DNA of 64,000 bases from Molossus alvarezi. Lineage: Eukaryota; Chordata; Mammalia; Chiroptera; Molossidae. Below, in pieces: positions 11,003-22,160 of this stretch. The stretch is from contig CM073886.1 in the NCBI GenBank assembly GCA_037176705.1, positions 124,898,001 through 124,962,000 of the forward strand, read 5' to 3'. The position numbers were made by a program, and so were the translations under genes. How positions within the stretch are numbered: position 1 is the first letter of the stretch; each line of letters opens with the position of its first letter. The notes beneath the pieces were generated by a model. It was given only the letters and a program-made list of their open reading frames with translations, made no database searches and was not told the origin of the DNA.

Positions 11003-12384
11003 CTTGTATCTTCCATCCCACCTGGGAGTTTAAATTGGCACTTCCCCTAAGGACCTAGACTCCAGTTACATCTTATCTTTGATCTCTAAACCTCTTCAAG
11101 TTCAAGGGCTCCACCTACTCTCCAGGAATAAAGGGCGGCACTTCCCCATCACCCAGCCCCACTCAGGTTCCCCCTGGCTCTCCTCAGTCTTCCTCTCTTC
11201 TCCTAGACAGGGTCGTTACTCCCCACAGCAGGACCAGTTAACTTCACACATATTCTTTAGATGCTTTATTGCTAGGACAAGCCCTGGATGTGGATAACAG
11301 CCTCACAGTGACAACAAGGCTGAATGAACTCTTGTGGGAGAAAGGAGCCGTCTGTGGTTGGAGCTGGGAGGGCTGAGTTATGGGCCCTGTGTGCTCGCGC
11401 TCACTTGTCTACAATTCATCACAACCTTACAGCCCGCAGGACGGCTCCAAGAGACAGAGCCCAGCTACCTACCTTTAAATCTGTGAGAAGAAAATGATGG
11501 TTGTAATCGTGATAACAACAATAATAACGCTAGTAATTGATGCTGTTGGCCGCCTCTGAGAGAAGCATATATTTGGTTTCTGTCCTCAGGCTCCAAAGTG
11601 GTTCACATGATGCAAATTGGCGAAGTGTACTCAGCATGTTGGAATTTTCCTTTACTCTCTCTGCCCACTCCCCATTCTCGGCCCCGGCCTGCACTCTGAA
11701 ACGGACTGCTGTTCCTGTGCAAACTGGACCAGGAGAACCCTTCCCAGACTCTGAGCTCATCAGGACATGCAGGTTCCCAAAGACCACTACCCTAGAAGTA
11801 TAAAGTGAAAACAAACACAGGAGCTCAAAAATCTGCCCAAAAAAAAACACATGTGCCCTTCTGGCAGGGCCGCTGTGCCTGCAGCCAAACTGTGCTTCCA
11901 GTCAAGTTGTCTTGAGACTGCTCCTTGTCTACAGGCACACAGACAGAAATTAGAGCCAACACAGAGGAGAGAGATGCAGGATGGCCCCGGACCAACACAG
12001 GGGCCTGGACGCGAGTCCCGGGTGCGTCGCTAGCTGAGACCTCGGTGAGCCGCGTGTCCTTCCAGGCACTCAGCTTTCTCATCTATGAAATGCAGCAGCT
12101 GCTGACCACACAGTACCTTCCAAACGTCTCTGCTCATGAGTCTCCTCTAGGACACTTATCATAAATACAGGTTTCCAGGCAGCTTCCCTGGACATGCAGG
12201 CAGTGAGGTCCGGGAGTCTTCGTGTTAAAAAGTGACCAGGAAAGCCTCCATCAGGAACAGTCAGGAGACGAGGATCACAGGACATCTGAAAGCTCATCCA
12301 GGTCTGCGTCCACTTCCTCCAGGGTCGTGCCAGGTCCTCCAGTTGATAAAATAAATAAGTAAATAACTAAATAAATAAATAACT
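11003..12384. other. Single-copy DNA with an (AAAT)n run, no gene seen
   Basis: Mixed-composition sequence with no recognised repeat or exon. An AAATAAAT-type run occupies about 12348-12384 next to the MIR. Confidence 0.4.
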
Positions 12385-12610
12385 ACCATCTTTGTAGTGC
12401 TAGTCACTGTTCTAAATGTTTTCCTACATAGGAACTACTTTAATCTTCACAACAACCCTATGAGGCAGGTACTATTATTATCCTTGTTTTAAAGATACAG
12501 AGACAGATGCGCAGAGATGATGTGACTTGCCAAAGGTGACATGGATAATAAGGAGGCAGGGCTGGATTCAAGCCCAGGCACCACACTCCGATTGCAGTCC
12601 TCCTGCCCAC
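12385..12610 (-). mobile_element. MIR SINE, antisense
   Basis: Good MIR match in reverse orientation: TTCTAAATGTTTTCC, CAACCCTATGAGGCAGGTAC, the TTGTTTTAAAGATACAGAG block, TGACTTGCCAAAGGT and a CTGGATTCAAGCCCAGGC B-box end. Confidence 0.72.
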
Positions 12611-14034
12611 GTGCAGCAGTTCGGAGGCCCCAGCATCAGACATGTGGACAAGAGCAAGAAGAGCCCTGAAGGAACTCATAACAAACTGAGCAGCCGCCTA
12701 CTGCAGCCAGATCCATGTCTCAGGAGCTACTGTGGGGGAAACAGGAGGCCAAGGTGGCAATAGTCTGGCCCAGCCCTGGTAATGGTCTGCTTCAACCAGA
12801 GTAAACTGATTGTGTTTGTTTGATATGCTGAGGTCAGATTTCATTTGGGAGGCAAAAAGAGTTCTTAGGATTAAAAACGGGGTGTTAAAAAAATCATTCA
12901 TCTGGGTTACCTTTTTCACATAGGTCAGAGAAATGACCCCAAAGGATGAAGGAACGTCTCCAGAATCCCATGCTAGGTCCCTGCCAGCCACCTCTCAAGC
13001 CACAGGTCTCCATTACAGTTAGAACAGGCTAGCCAAGTACCCCTCCGAGAACTGAAGAGCACGTGAAGAAATCAGCAGCATCTGAAATGTGACATTCACA
13101 GTGACACCAGGGGAAAGGAAGGTGACCCAGACCAGTGGCTGCTGTGTCCGCCCTACAGCATCTGTGAGTCAAGATGCAGGACTGTCTCCTCCAGGACCTG
13201 CAGCATCACCAAAACTCGGGGGGAACGCCCAGCAGCTTGTGCTGAAGGGGGATGATGATCAGAGCCGTGGCTGGAGGCCCCACAGGAACTGGAGCTGCAC
13301 CACGTCCTTCCCGGGTAATGCCGCCAGTGATCAGACAAGCCCCGAAAAGGAGGCTGTCATGACAACCAACATGTCAGGAAGGCTGCCACTGGCAAGGTGT
13401 TCAAGAAAGGCAGTTGTCTTTCAGACTGCGAGCTCCCACTCACGGCGTGGTCTTACTGGCCTGAACTTGTGGAACAGAAGGGACCTGCTAATGTGGATTA
13501 TTACACACGATGTTGGGGAGGGCTGACCACATAAAGGACTAGAGAGCAGAAGCGCCAGAAAATTCCCCTGGGCACCCCCTGCTCTGGAAGTGCTGTGGGC
13601 ACGATGACAGTCATAAAGCAGTGAGTGAATTCTGCAGTGCATGGGCACCGAGCTTCCAAACTGATGCTGCGGCTGTTACCAGTGCGATTCTGTGAATGAC
13701 TCAAAGCCACCGCGAAGGCACCGCCAGAAGTTCCGGTCAGGGGCTCCTCTAATGGCACCGAAGCCAGAGCTGCTGGTACTGCACGCCCGTCCTGCTCCCC
13801 TCCGGCCCTGGTTGGCGGGCAACAAGGGAGCTGTCTGTCCGCCTGAGGGCAGGTCGCAGAGGAAAGGCGCTGGAACACCAAAGCAGTGCCACCATCCGAG
13901 GAACAGAGTCACACGTGTCACCCCAAGCCCAGACGGAGGGGTCTTAGAAGAAATCACAGGTGAAATGTGGAAGTCCCTCCTCACCCAACCTGAGTTTTCA
14001 TCATTCATTGAATCGACAAATGTATGAAATGCTG
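12611..14034. other. GC-moderate single-copy DNA, no gene assigned
   Basis: Several open frames of 75-145 codons exist on both strands (the longest plus-strand one at 13089-13526). None shows a recognisable domain, and the overlap of open frames on both strands reflects GC content. Nothing else was identified. Confidence 0.35.
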
Positions 14035-14036
14035 CC

Positions 14037-14207
14037 TTGGCCCATCTGGGCCGTCAGAACAAACTACCACGGCCAGGGCGACACAACATAAATGTGTTCC
14101 CCACACTCTGCAGGCCGTGGTCCGAGACAGGTGGCCCACATATTTGAGATCTATGAGGGCCCACTTCTGGGTTGCAGACTGCCGACTTCTCTGTGTAGAC
14201 TCGTACG
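14037..14207 (-). mobile_element. MaLR-type LTR fragment, antisense
   Basis: Resembles the antisense 3' part of MST/THE1-type LTRs: CAGAACAAACTACCAC, a CTCTGCAGGCCGTGG segment, and CTTCTGGGTTGCAGACTGCC followed by a TCTCTGTGT block. Decayed. Confidence 0.5.
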
Positions 14208-14526
14208 GCAGAATGAGGGGAAAATAAAAGCACTTTCAAGCAAATATAAAGCTGAGTGTTATCCTGTAACAATTGCTGATTAAAGGTATATTTCAAGAAA
14301 AAGAAATGATCCAGAAAGAAAATGTGAATGTAAGAAATGATGAGCAAAGATTTTGGTAAGTATGACAAAATCTGAATGCAAGCTGTATAAAATAGTAATT
14401 GCAATGGGGAAGGAGGGTAAAAATTAAATTTTGGCACTAAAATATTAAACAATATAATACATAAAGGAGAAAACTATGATTGGTGATAGGTGTCCAAGTT
14501 TTCTACAGTCTGTGTATTGTGAGAGT

Positions 14527-14745
14527 AGTACCCGAGGTCTGTGCACAGCAGGAGGCGTACTCAAGGTCTGTGCACGGGGGGAGGAGTACCCGAGTTCTGT
14601 GCATGGGGGGAGGAGTACCCGAGTTCTGTGCATTGAGGGAGGAGTACCCGAGTTCTGTGCATGGGGGGAGGAGTATCTGAGTTCTGTACATGGGGGGGAG
14701 GAGTACCCGAGTTCTGTGCATTGTGGGAGGAGTATCTGAGTTCCA
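14527..14745 (+). repeat. 29-bp minisatellite (about 8 units)
   Basis: Tandem units of 29-30 bp with consensus GTACCCGAGTTCTGTGCATG followed by a G-rich spacer ending in AGGA. Central units are nearly identical and the outer units more diverged. Open frames across it on both strands (for example 14445-14876, minus) are products of the repeat. Confidence 0.93.
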
Positions 14746-14784
14746 CTTTTATTTGGCAATAAGTACATAGAAACTTTGCTTAAT

Positions 14785-16022
14785 AAAAATGGCCTCTCCA
14801 GAATGAGAGCCCAGGAATAAATAAATATACATATAAATAAAACTAATTTTTGACCAAGGAGCCAAAAGCGTACCATGGGAAAGAAACGTCTATGTAAGTG
14901 GTGCTGGGACAGCTGGAAAGCCGCCTGTGGAAGAAGGAACCCAGGCTATTACCTGACACCATACACAAAATGGTATTGTAGCTCAAAACGGATCAAAGTC
15001 CTAAATATAAGACCTAAAATAATAAAATACTTAGAAAAAAAAACATAGGCACCAAACTTAGCAACTTTGGTCTCAGAGAGGATTTTATGACTTTCACCCC
15101 AAAGCCAAGAAAAGTAAAAGCAAAAATAAATACATGGGACTATACCAAAACAAAACAAAACAAAACAAAAGCTTCTACACAGTAAAGGAAACATCGACAA
15201 AACAAAAGCTAACCTAATGAGAGAATATATCTGCAAATAACATCTGCAATGAGGGCTAACTGCTATTCAAAATATATAAAGAAATCTTACAATACAACAA
15301 AAACAATTCAATTTAAAAATGGGAAGAGGACCTAAAAAGTTACTTCTCCCAAGAAGACATACAGATGGCCAAGAGATATATAAAAAGATGCTCAACTTCA
15401 TTAGCTATAAGATATGAAAACAACCGAAGTGTCCACTGACAGATGAATAAAGGAACTATGATATTATTATTATATTATATATAGTTATATATAAATTACA
15501 TATTATTAACATGTATAATATATATTATTTGGCCTTAGAAAAAGGAGGCCATCCTGCCATTTGCAACAACATGGATGAACCTGGAACACATTACACTAAG
15601 AGAAATAAGCCAGCTACAGAAAGACAGGTACATGGCGTCACATAAACAGAATCTGAAAGAGTGGAACTCAGAAGCACAAAGTCGAACTGTGCTTACCAAG
15701 GCTGCAAGGCAGGAGCAATGGAAGAAGTCAGTCAGAGGCACAAAGGTTCAGTTATGTAAGATGAACTGGTTCTAGAGATCTAAGGTACAGCATGGTGACA
15801 ACATTTAACAACACTGTAGTGTATAGTAATTTTCCAAGGGGGTAGATCTTAAGTGTTCTCACCATGGAAACAAACAACAAAAAAACGGTAACTATGTAAG
15901 GTGATGAGTATGTTAACTAGCTTGACTGTGCTGATCATTTCACGATGTATACATTTATCAAAATAACTTTTATACCTTAAAAAATATACAATTTCTATTT
16001 GTCAATTATACCCCCAATAAAG
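14785..16022 (+). mobile_element. L1 fragment (3' ORF2 and 3' end)
   Basis: Follows the L1 ORF2 C-terminal consensus: AATTTTTGACCAAGGAGCC, GGTGCTGGGACAGCTGG, CCAAGAAGACATACAGATGG, a GCAACAACATGGATGAACC block and AAGAGAAATAAGCCAG. It ends with the 3' UTR near AATAAAGCTG. A (CAAAA)n run lies at 15146-15170. There is an internal deletion around 15410-15420. Confidence 0.82.
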
Positions 16023-17314
16023 CTGACCAGGAGGCGGGGATAATTCACCAAATCTTCACAGTGGAGTAGTAACCTCCATCCTAGCCCAGAAGCTAGGATG
16101 ACATCATAACCCTTCATGCCAACTCAGATAACCTCTACACTTCCACACACATTCTTGATATCTTTAGGTCTCATTCCTTTTGCGTTGCTACCTGGGAACC
16201 CCAATGTTTTGATATTTTCTAAAGTGACTGTCCTTTTTGTGCCATCACCAAATACCAACGAGTGGCCCATGACCTCACTCTGACAGCCATCTGATGGAAA
16301 ATAATTCTTCTTATAACTGATTCCAAGCTTAGCTTATTTGAAAATAACAGTATGCGAAGGTGTTGTAAGTTATAGCTGCTGTAAGTTAAATTCAGTAAAG
16401 AACGTTTCCATCCTGTCTGTGGGAACAAACATCGTCACATTCACGTCCAGACTGACTTCTCCTTGTCCCCAGAACGGGAGACCACGACATTCTGCTGAGA
16501 GCCCAGGACAGGCTCAGAAGGCAGAGTACAGCTTCTCAGCTCCGGGGGGAATGGCAGGTACGCCTGGAACTGACACACACCTCATCTCTGCCACAGCTCC
16601 AGGCGGCAGAGGTCACTTCAAAGGTGAAGTCCTTTCCTAGGCAAGGTCTTTGTAAGCCATAGGCCCACAGGAACCACTGAAAGCACCTGGCCCCACTATC
16701 CCATGATACAGAAATTCCACCGATGTTCAGAAAGCCAGACCTCCTGACTTCTAATTCAGGGCTTTGGGGTGACATCACTAAGTTTATGGCATCCCTCGCG
16801 GCTTTCAGTTCTGCCCAGAAGCCTCTGCGAAGTCCCAGGGGGTTCCCTGAACCTCCTTCTTTTGTCTTCACCCTTCCCTGGACTCACTCTGACTTCATTT
16901 TATATATGTTTTCATTTTATCTTTCTCTTAAATAGCTCCAAGTCTTAACTGCAACAAAAACTGTGGTCTAACAAAATTGTTAATATAAAACCACATCATT
17001 GTTTTCAAAGGTAGAATAATAATAGTGACTTGACCTCCAGGGAAATGGAGAAGTGATCAAACCACACAGCTATTTTTACCTGCCTGTAATTAGAAAAGAT
17101 GTGTGAGTATAACTGAACGCATGGTCACAAGGACAGTGATTCAGAACTCTCCGAAATGTCAGGTCACATTTAAAGCAACTAAATTCAAAACATTTTGGTC
17201 TCTTCCTTCTACCACTAAGTGATGTGTCCTGGGAGTGTTAATAAACCAATCTGGGCCTCAATTTTCTCATCTGGAAGATGAAGTATTTGAAATGGTTGAA
17301 GGTAATCAAAAGGT
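16023..17314. other. Single-copy DNA, weak MIR trace
   Basis: No gene recognised. A short MIR-like piece (CTCAATTTTCTCATCTGGAA) is at about 17250-17290. Confidence 0.35.
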
Positions 17315-17580
17315 CCAAACCTCCAGATATAAAATAAGTCCTAGGGATGTGATGTACAGCATAGTGACTATCGTCAATAATACTATATTGTATATTTGAC
17401 AGTTGCTAAGAGAGTGAATCTTAAAAGCCCTCATCACAAGAAAACAAAGTTTGTAACCATACGGGTGATGGATGGTCACTAGACTTACTGTAGTGACTAT
17501 ATCTCAATATCTAATCATTATGTGGTACAATTGAATGAATATAATGATATATGTCAATTATATCTCAAGTGTAAAAAGAA
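17315..17580 (+). mobile_element. L1 3' UTR fragment
   Basis: Typical L1 3'-end text: GGGATGTGATGTACAGCATA, GTCACTAGACTTACTG and TATGTCAATTATATCTCAAG, ending A-rich. Confidence 0.75.
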
Positions 17581-17934
17581 AAACATGAAGTATTTGGACT
17601 ATATGATTTCTAGTTTTCCTTCCAGGACTAAATTCTACTCCATGTTTCTAAACACTCAGTGTGAGGCATGATGTAGGCAGAAACGGGGGAATGGAGAGAG
17701 CCTGAGGGTTAGGTAGGGTGGCTTGGAGGAAGAGAGAAGACAATAAGTCTTCCTTCAAATTCACAGTTTTCGCCTTCATTGTGAGCCAAGAGGCTTTGAC
17801 CCTGGTCCCCCTTGATCTGCTCTCCTTCCTACACCTTCCACCATTTTACCTACTGGAACACAGAAGCTCAAGGGGTACTTTTAAATGTACGTACTGAAAA
17901 GGAGGTTGAGTCTGTCAATCCTCCACACTTAGTA

Positions 17935-18449
17935 TGAATCAATTAAAGCAAACAATTAAGATGTTCATTCTGAACATCCAGTGGGCCTTCTGATAGTGAA
18001 TCTGGCTATGAAGACCATCATCAGAGAATGAGCATGGAGAAGGGTCTCTGCCGGGACCGCCAGGCTGTGGCCCAAGGAGTGCTAAGGGCGGTAAGATAAC
18101 TCGAACACGGGGAAGAAAACAGCGGAAGTTGGGGATGTGCTGCCCACACACTGCACAATCTGCAGCATTTCTAGGGGCCTGGGTATGAGCCCCTTTTGGG
18201 CACCTGCTCTGATAGTTCTGGGCTAAGTGCCCGGGATGCTGTGGCGGCAAATGAGCTTAGCACTCCCCAGAAGCCCTCCGTCCCATCTTCCCCTGGACAC
18301 AAGAACAAAGAAGTCCTCATCTCAGCCCAATCCATGGTCCAGGAAAGAGTCCCAGGGTCCAAGCAACTGACAATGTCACAGCACCAGAAGAACATCATGC
18401 GTGACTCTGAGGACTACCAAATTGCCAAGTGTAAAAAAAAAAAAAAAAA
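17935..18449 (+). pseudogene. Possible unidentified retrocopy ending in a poly(A) tract
   Basis: A GC-richer segment with codon-like texture runs into a clean 17-nt A tract (about 18433-18449), as expected for the 3' end of a retroposed mRNA. The sequence before it is open in pieces: 18196-18483 plus strand gives an Ala/Ser/Gln/Lys-rich peptide that reads through the A tract as Lys. I did not recognise the parent gene, saw no AATAAA just upstream and found no clear TSD. An A-rich simple repeat in unrelated DNA is the alternative. Confidence 0.25.
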
Positions 18450-18764
18450 GGAACACCACCCCTCTGATGTAATCATTTACTAAGCAACAGACTTACAGAC
18501 AACATTTCACACATCATCTGCAACAATACTGACCTCTACTTTAAGAGGCTATTCAGTGCAATCCCTAAATCATTAAAAAAAAAATGTTCCATTATTTAGT
18601 ACCTTCATGACTTGTAAGACTTGTAAAACATAAACTTACTGGGGCTAGCTAACGCAACCAAAAATAAGAGAGTTGGGAACAATAATAAGTGGGGTGAACT
18701 CTGTCTCTCTAACCCACACCCTTCTAGCATTAGGCAATGGAGAATGACTGCCTGAGACACACTT

Positions 18765-19070
18765 TCCCCTCTTTCCCAAACTCCTTTCTGCTAGAAGTGG
18801 CCATGTGACTCAGGTCCACCCAGTAAATTAGGGAAGTCTGCAGGGAAGCTCTGGGAGTTTCCTCTCCTGATAAAGGATCAGACAAAGCTGGTGCTACCCT
18901 TTCCCCTGTGAACAGGAATGCGGTGTGTGGAGCAACAGCATCCATCAAGTAATTATAAGGGGACAAATACATGGAAAAGACCATCAGAAAGATGCCACTC
19001 TGACAACACTGAGCCCCTGAGCCTATGCCAACAGCCAACTACCTCCAGACTATTTTGAAGGCAAAGTCAA
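18765..19070. mobile_element. Ancient repeat resembling MLT/MER-type sequence
   Basis: Passages such as GGCCATGTGACTCAGGTC and AGCCAACTACCTCCAGAC resemble a common old mammalian interspersed repeat (a 'gccatgtgacccagttctggcc ... ctacctccggacttcttgt' type). Family not resolved. Confidence 0.4.
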
Positions 19071-20084
19071 TGCTTACCTGAATAAGCCTCCATAACTTCT
19101 GGTTTTCTCTTTATCTTGCTGTTAAAACCATTCCTAACTAGTAGGGGAATCTCATGACACCCAAGACCTAAGTTGAAGCAACCTTGACTTAATCTCTTGA
19201 TACAAACCACAACCGATGACCTAACCCGATTTCCGGTTCTGCTTGTCTTGACCTTACTGATTGTACTCCTTTTTTGTTTATACTCCTCGTTTTCTGTCTT
19301 GCTCCTGAAAAACGAAATAAGAAAGCATTTATCATTAAGATCTTTCTGGAGACTGGATCATTTCTCATTTTATTTTGGAAACAATAAATTTCGATTGATT
19401 TTAATTGAATTCAATATGGTAATATTTGTTTCATTCTCCAAAAAGCACCCAAAACTAACTGAGTTGGATGGTCCTGTGTTTAACGTGACACCTACATTTC
19501 AAAGACTTGCAAGCAGAGTAACATTTTAAGTGTAGTGGGCAAGTGTCACACACCATAATTTACTTGTACCCTTCACCAATAGCATTAGTCATACGTAGTG
19601 ATGAGGAAGTTCATTAAAACCATCAACTCTACCGTGCCGTCAGTCCCAGTGTGGCTGTCAAGCTTCAGCATATAGAAATTGTCATTACAACTGAGTGTCT
19701 ATGTAACTTAGGTTCAGTCGCATAGAAAAGAAAGAGTCTGTCTCTATAAGCAAAGAGAAATGGTAAAAAAAGACAGCTCTGGAATTTCGATATTGCTTAT
19801 ATCTCTCTGAAAGAAAGACAAGAGAAGACTGCTATCGAAAGCATGGACTCTGGCTACGGTGACGCCCAGGGGTTACCTCACAGGTAACAGCATTTAGCTC
19901 CTGTAACCTTTCCTTTACTCATGAAGACATCGGACGGAGGCCAGAAGGAGCATCTAAGTTCCTGCCTGAGCTCAGAGACTTTCCAGGGACAACGCAGGCA
20001 TCCGCCAAGTACGACTGCAAGCTGCCCCATAATTTAACCTTAATTTCATTATAAAAACAGCTAAGATGTATCAACATTTCGATG
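19071..20084. other. Single-copy DNA, nothing recognised
   Basis: A 110-codon open frame (19197-19529, plus) is Leu/Phe-rich, shows no known domain and is AT-driven. It is treated as chance. Confidence 0.35.
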
Positions 20085-20277
20085 CATTTTACATATATTA
20101 TTCCTCCCAAGTCTCACAAAAATTCTATGAGGTATATACTGCTGAGAAGTCTCTATGAAGAAAATGAGACATAGAAGTTTAAGTAATTCATCAAGGGCAC
20201 ACAAGTAAAAAGTCTAGAACTTAGATCTAAACCTAAGGAGTTTGGTTCTGAGTCCAGAATCTAAACCACTGTGCCAC
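20085..20277 (-). mobile_element. MIR SINE, antisense
   Basis: Reverse MIR: AAATTCTATGAGGTATATAC, an AAAATGAGACATAGAAG block and an ending AATCTAAACCACTGTGCC. The minisatellite begins about 20 bp beyond its end. Confidence 0.65.
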
Positions 20278-20297
20278 GGAGTAACCTATGCGTGTCG

Positions 20298-20878
20298 GAC
20301 GTCTCAGCGTGTGGTAGACGTCTCAGCGTGGTAGACGTCTCAGCGTGGTAGACGTCTCAGCGTGGTAGACGTCTCAGCGTGGTAGACGTCTCAGCGTGGT
20401 AGACGTCTCAGCGTGTGATAGACGTCTCAGCGTGGTAGACGTCTCAGCGTGGTAGACGTCTCAGCGTGGTAGACGTCTCAGCGTGTGGTAGACGTCTCAG
20501 CGTGGTAGACGTCTCAGCGTGGTAGACGTCTCAGCGTGTGGTAGACGTCTCAGCGTGGTAGACGTCTCAGCGTGTGGTAGACGTCTCAGCGTGTGGTAGA
20601 CGTCTCAGCGTGTGGTAGACGTCTCAGCGTGTGGTAGACGTCTCAGCGTGGTAGACGTCTCAGCGTGTGGTAGACGTCTCAGCGTGTGGTAGACGTCTCA
20701 GCGTGTCAGACGTCTCAGCGTGTGGTAGACGTCTCAGCGTGTCAGACGTCTCAGCGTGGTAGACGTCTCAGCGTGTGGTAGACGTCTCAGCGTGTCAGAC
20801 GTCTCAGCGTGTCAGACGTCTCAGCGTGTGGTAGACGTCTCAGCGTGGTAGACGTCTCAGCGTGGTAGACATCTCAGC
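20298..20878 (+). repeat. CpG-dense minisatellite, 33 units of 17/19 bp
   Basis: 33 tandem copies of the core GACGTCTCAGCGTG separated by one of four linkers: GTA (15 times, 17-bp unit), TGGTA (12 times, 19-bp unit), TGATA (once) and TCA (4 times, 17-bp unit). The last core is degenerate (GACATCTCAGC). The sum of these units equals the observed 581 bp. Each core holds two CpGs, and with GTA/TGGTA or TCA linkers most units contain the 8-bp palindrome AGACGTCT. The left half is mainly 17-bp GTA units. The right half is mainly 19-bp units with all four TCA units. Units are almost identical, which indicates recent expansion or homogenisation. Confidence 0.98.
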
Positions 20879-21734
20879 CATCGCCACTGAGCGGCCCCTT
20901 CGGAGGGCAGTTCTGAAGGAGGGATTTTCATAACAGTAAACAGCCTTCGGGTCTTGCCCTCCCCGCCATGCGTGCCCACCCTGCAGGTGCAGGGGTGACT
21001 GCTCTTCAGCTCGCCCACTTGTGCAGACGGAAGCAGGAGGCGAAGTGGGATTCTTGGAAAGGCCACTTGGGGCTGCACATTCACTCTGAGTACTTTGCAT
21101 GCCTAGAAGTTTCTTGAACCAGGGGAAGGACAGAAAGGCTAAACTCGTGGAAACTCACGGGTAGAAAATGAGCTGCACCTGATGGCTCCTTGATAACAAG
21201 GGTCCAACAAGACACTGGGTTTTTCACCATCTGGTTCTGACGGGAGTTAAGGTCACAGAAACTTCCCAGCTGTATTCATATGCTGTCAAGTGCTATGTGT
21301 GTGTATCTTAACGGTTCCCGTACCCCACCTTAAAGTATAACTGCCCCTTCCTTACAAGATAACTCAGCAATCTTTATCTGAAATATGCAACTTCATGTAA
21401 ATGGTCTATCAGATCCTTTTATGAGAGCTGAATTTGATAAGGGAGAAAACAAAGAAAGTATCTGTGCGTGTCAAAAACAAGGAAGCAGACAAACAATGAC
21501 TGCTTTACAGTTCAGGCCAAAATCCACTCTGGTCACCTGTGACTGACAGGTCTAAGGAGATGCCAGGGACAGAGGGTTTTCAGCACTAGAATCAGTACAG
21601 CTCCGACAAACTAGGAGCATCATAGGATTGGGGACCAATCTTAGGATTGGTCATTGTATCGTTGATCCAAATTTTTCCATCTGTTTAATGCTCAAGAAAA
21701 TGTTTCAATTATAGGTTCTCTGAAGCCACGCCAA
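20879..21734. other. Single-copy DNA flanking the minisatellite
   Basis: Moderately GC-rich at first (20880-21080), then ordinary sequence. No repeat or exon recognised. A minus-strand open frame at 20840-21100 overlaps the last repeat units and has no known domain. Confidence 0.35.
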
Positions 21735-22160
21735 CTGCCCCTTAATGGGTTAACTGATAAACAAACTGGAACATCGTACAATCAAATAATAGAATAAAGT
21801 ATAGTTCCAGCAAACAAAATAATTTGTTCCACCAATAAAAACAAACTATTGAGCATGCAACAACTCAGCTGAATCTCAAAGGCTTCTGAGTGAAAGAAGC
21901 CAGTTTCAAAAGATGACATGCTTGCACAGACCAGAAGACAACCTTTAAAGAAATGAGAGTGATGGACAACAGGCCAGTGGTTGCCAGGAGTAAGAAGTGG
22001 AGAAGAGTATGGATACAAAGGGATGACATGAGAAAGTTTTTCAAGGTGATGAAACTGTTCTCAACCCTGGTAATGATTATACAAATCTGCACCTACATTA
22101 AAATTCATAGACTTTTACACCAAAGGAAAAAGTTACTTCTGCTATGTGATAATGTTTGAA
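21735..22160 (+). mobile_element. L1 (L1M-type) 3' fragment
   Basis: L1M-like 3' sequence: GATAAACAAACTGGAACATC, a GTGAAAGAAGCCAG block, GGCCAGTGGTTGCCAGG, GGTGATGAAACTGTTCT and a TAAAATTCATAGAC segment. Confidence 0.72.

Noticed and set aside
10480..11016. 178-codon minus-strand ORF as a functional complex I gene
   Set aside because: It covers only part of NDUFA9, in mixed frame, and ends in a stop. Other parts lie in other frames, and a poly(A) tail marks a retrocopy.
13089..13526. 145-codon plus-strand ORF as a gene
   Set aside because: No recognisable domain and competing frames on the opposite strand of similar length. Treated as chance in GC-richer DNA.
14445..14876. 143-codon minus-strand ORF with repeated Cys-Thr-Glu-Leu peptide
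   Set aside because: Produced by the 29-bp minisatellite and its AT-rich flank.
20298..20878. CRISPR-like array
   Set aside because: Units are directly contiguous with 3-5 bp linkers and no unique spacers, in a vertebrate genome. It is a minisatellite.
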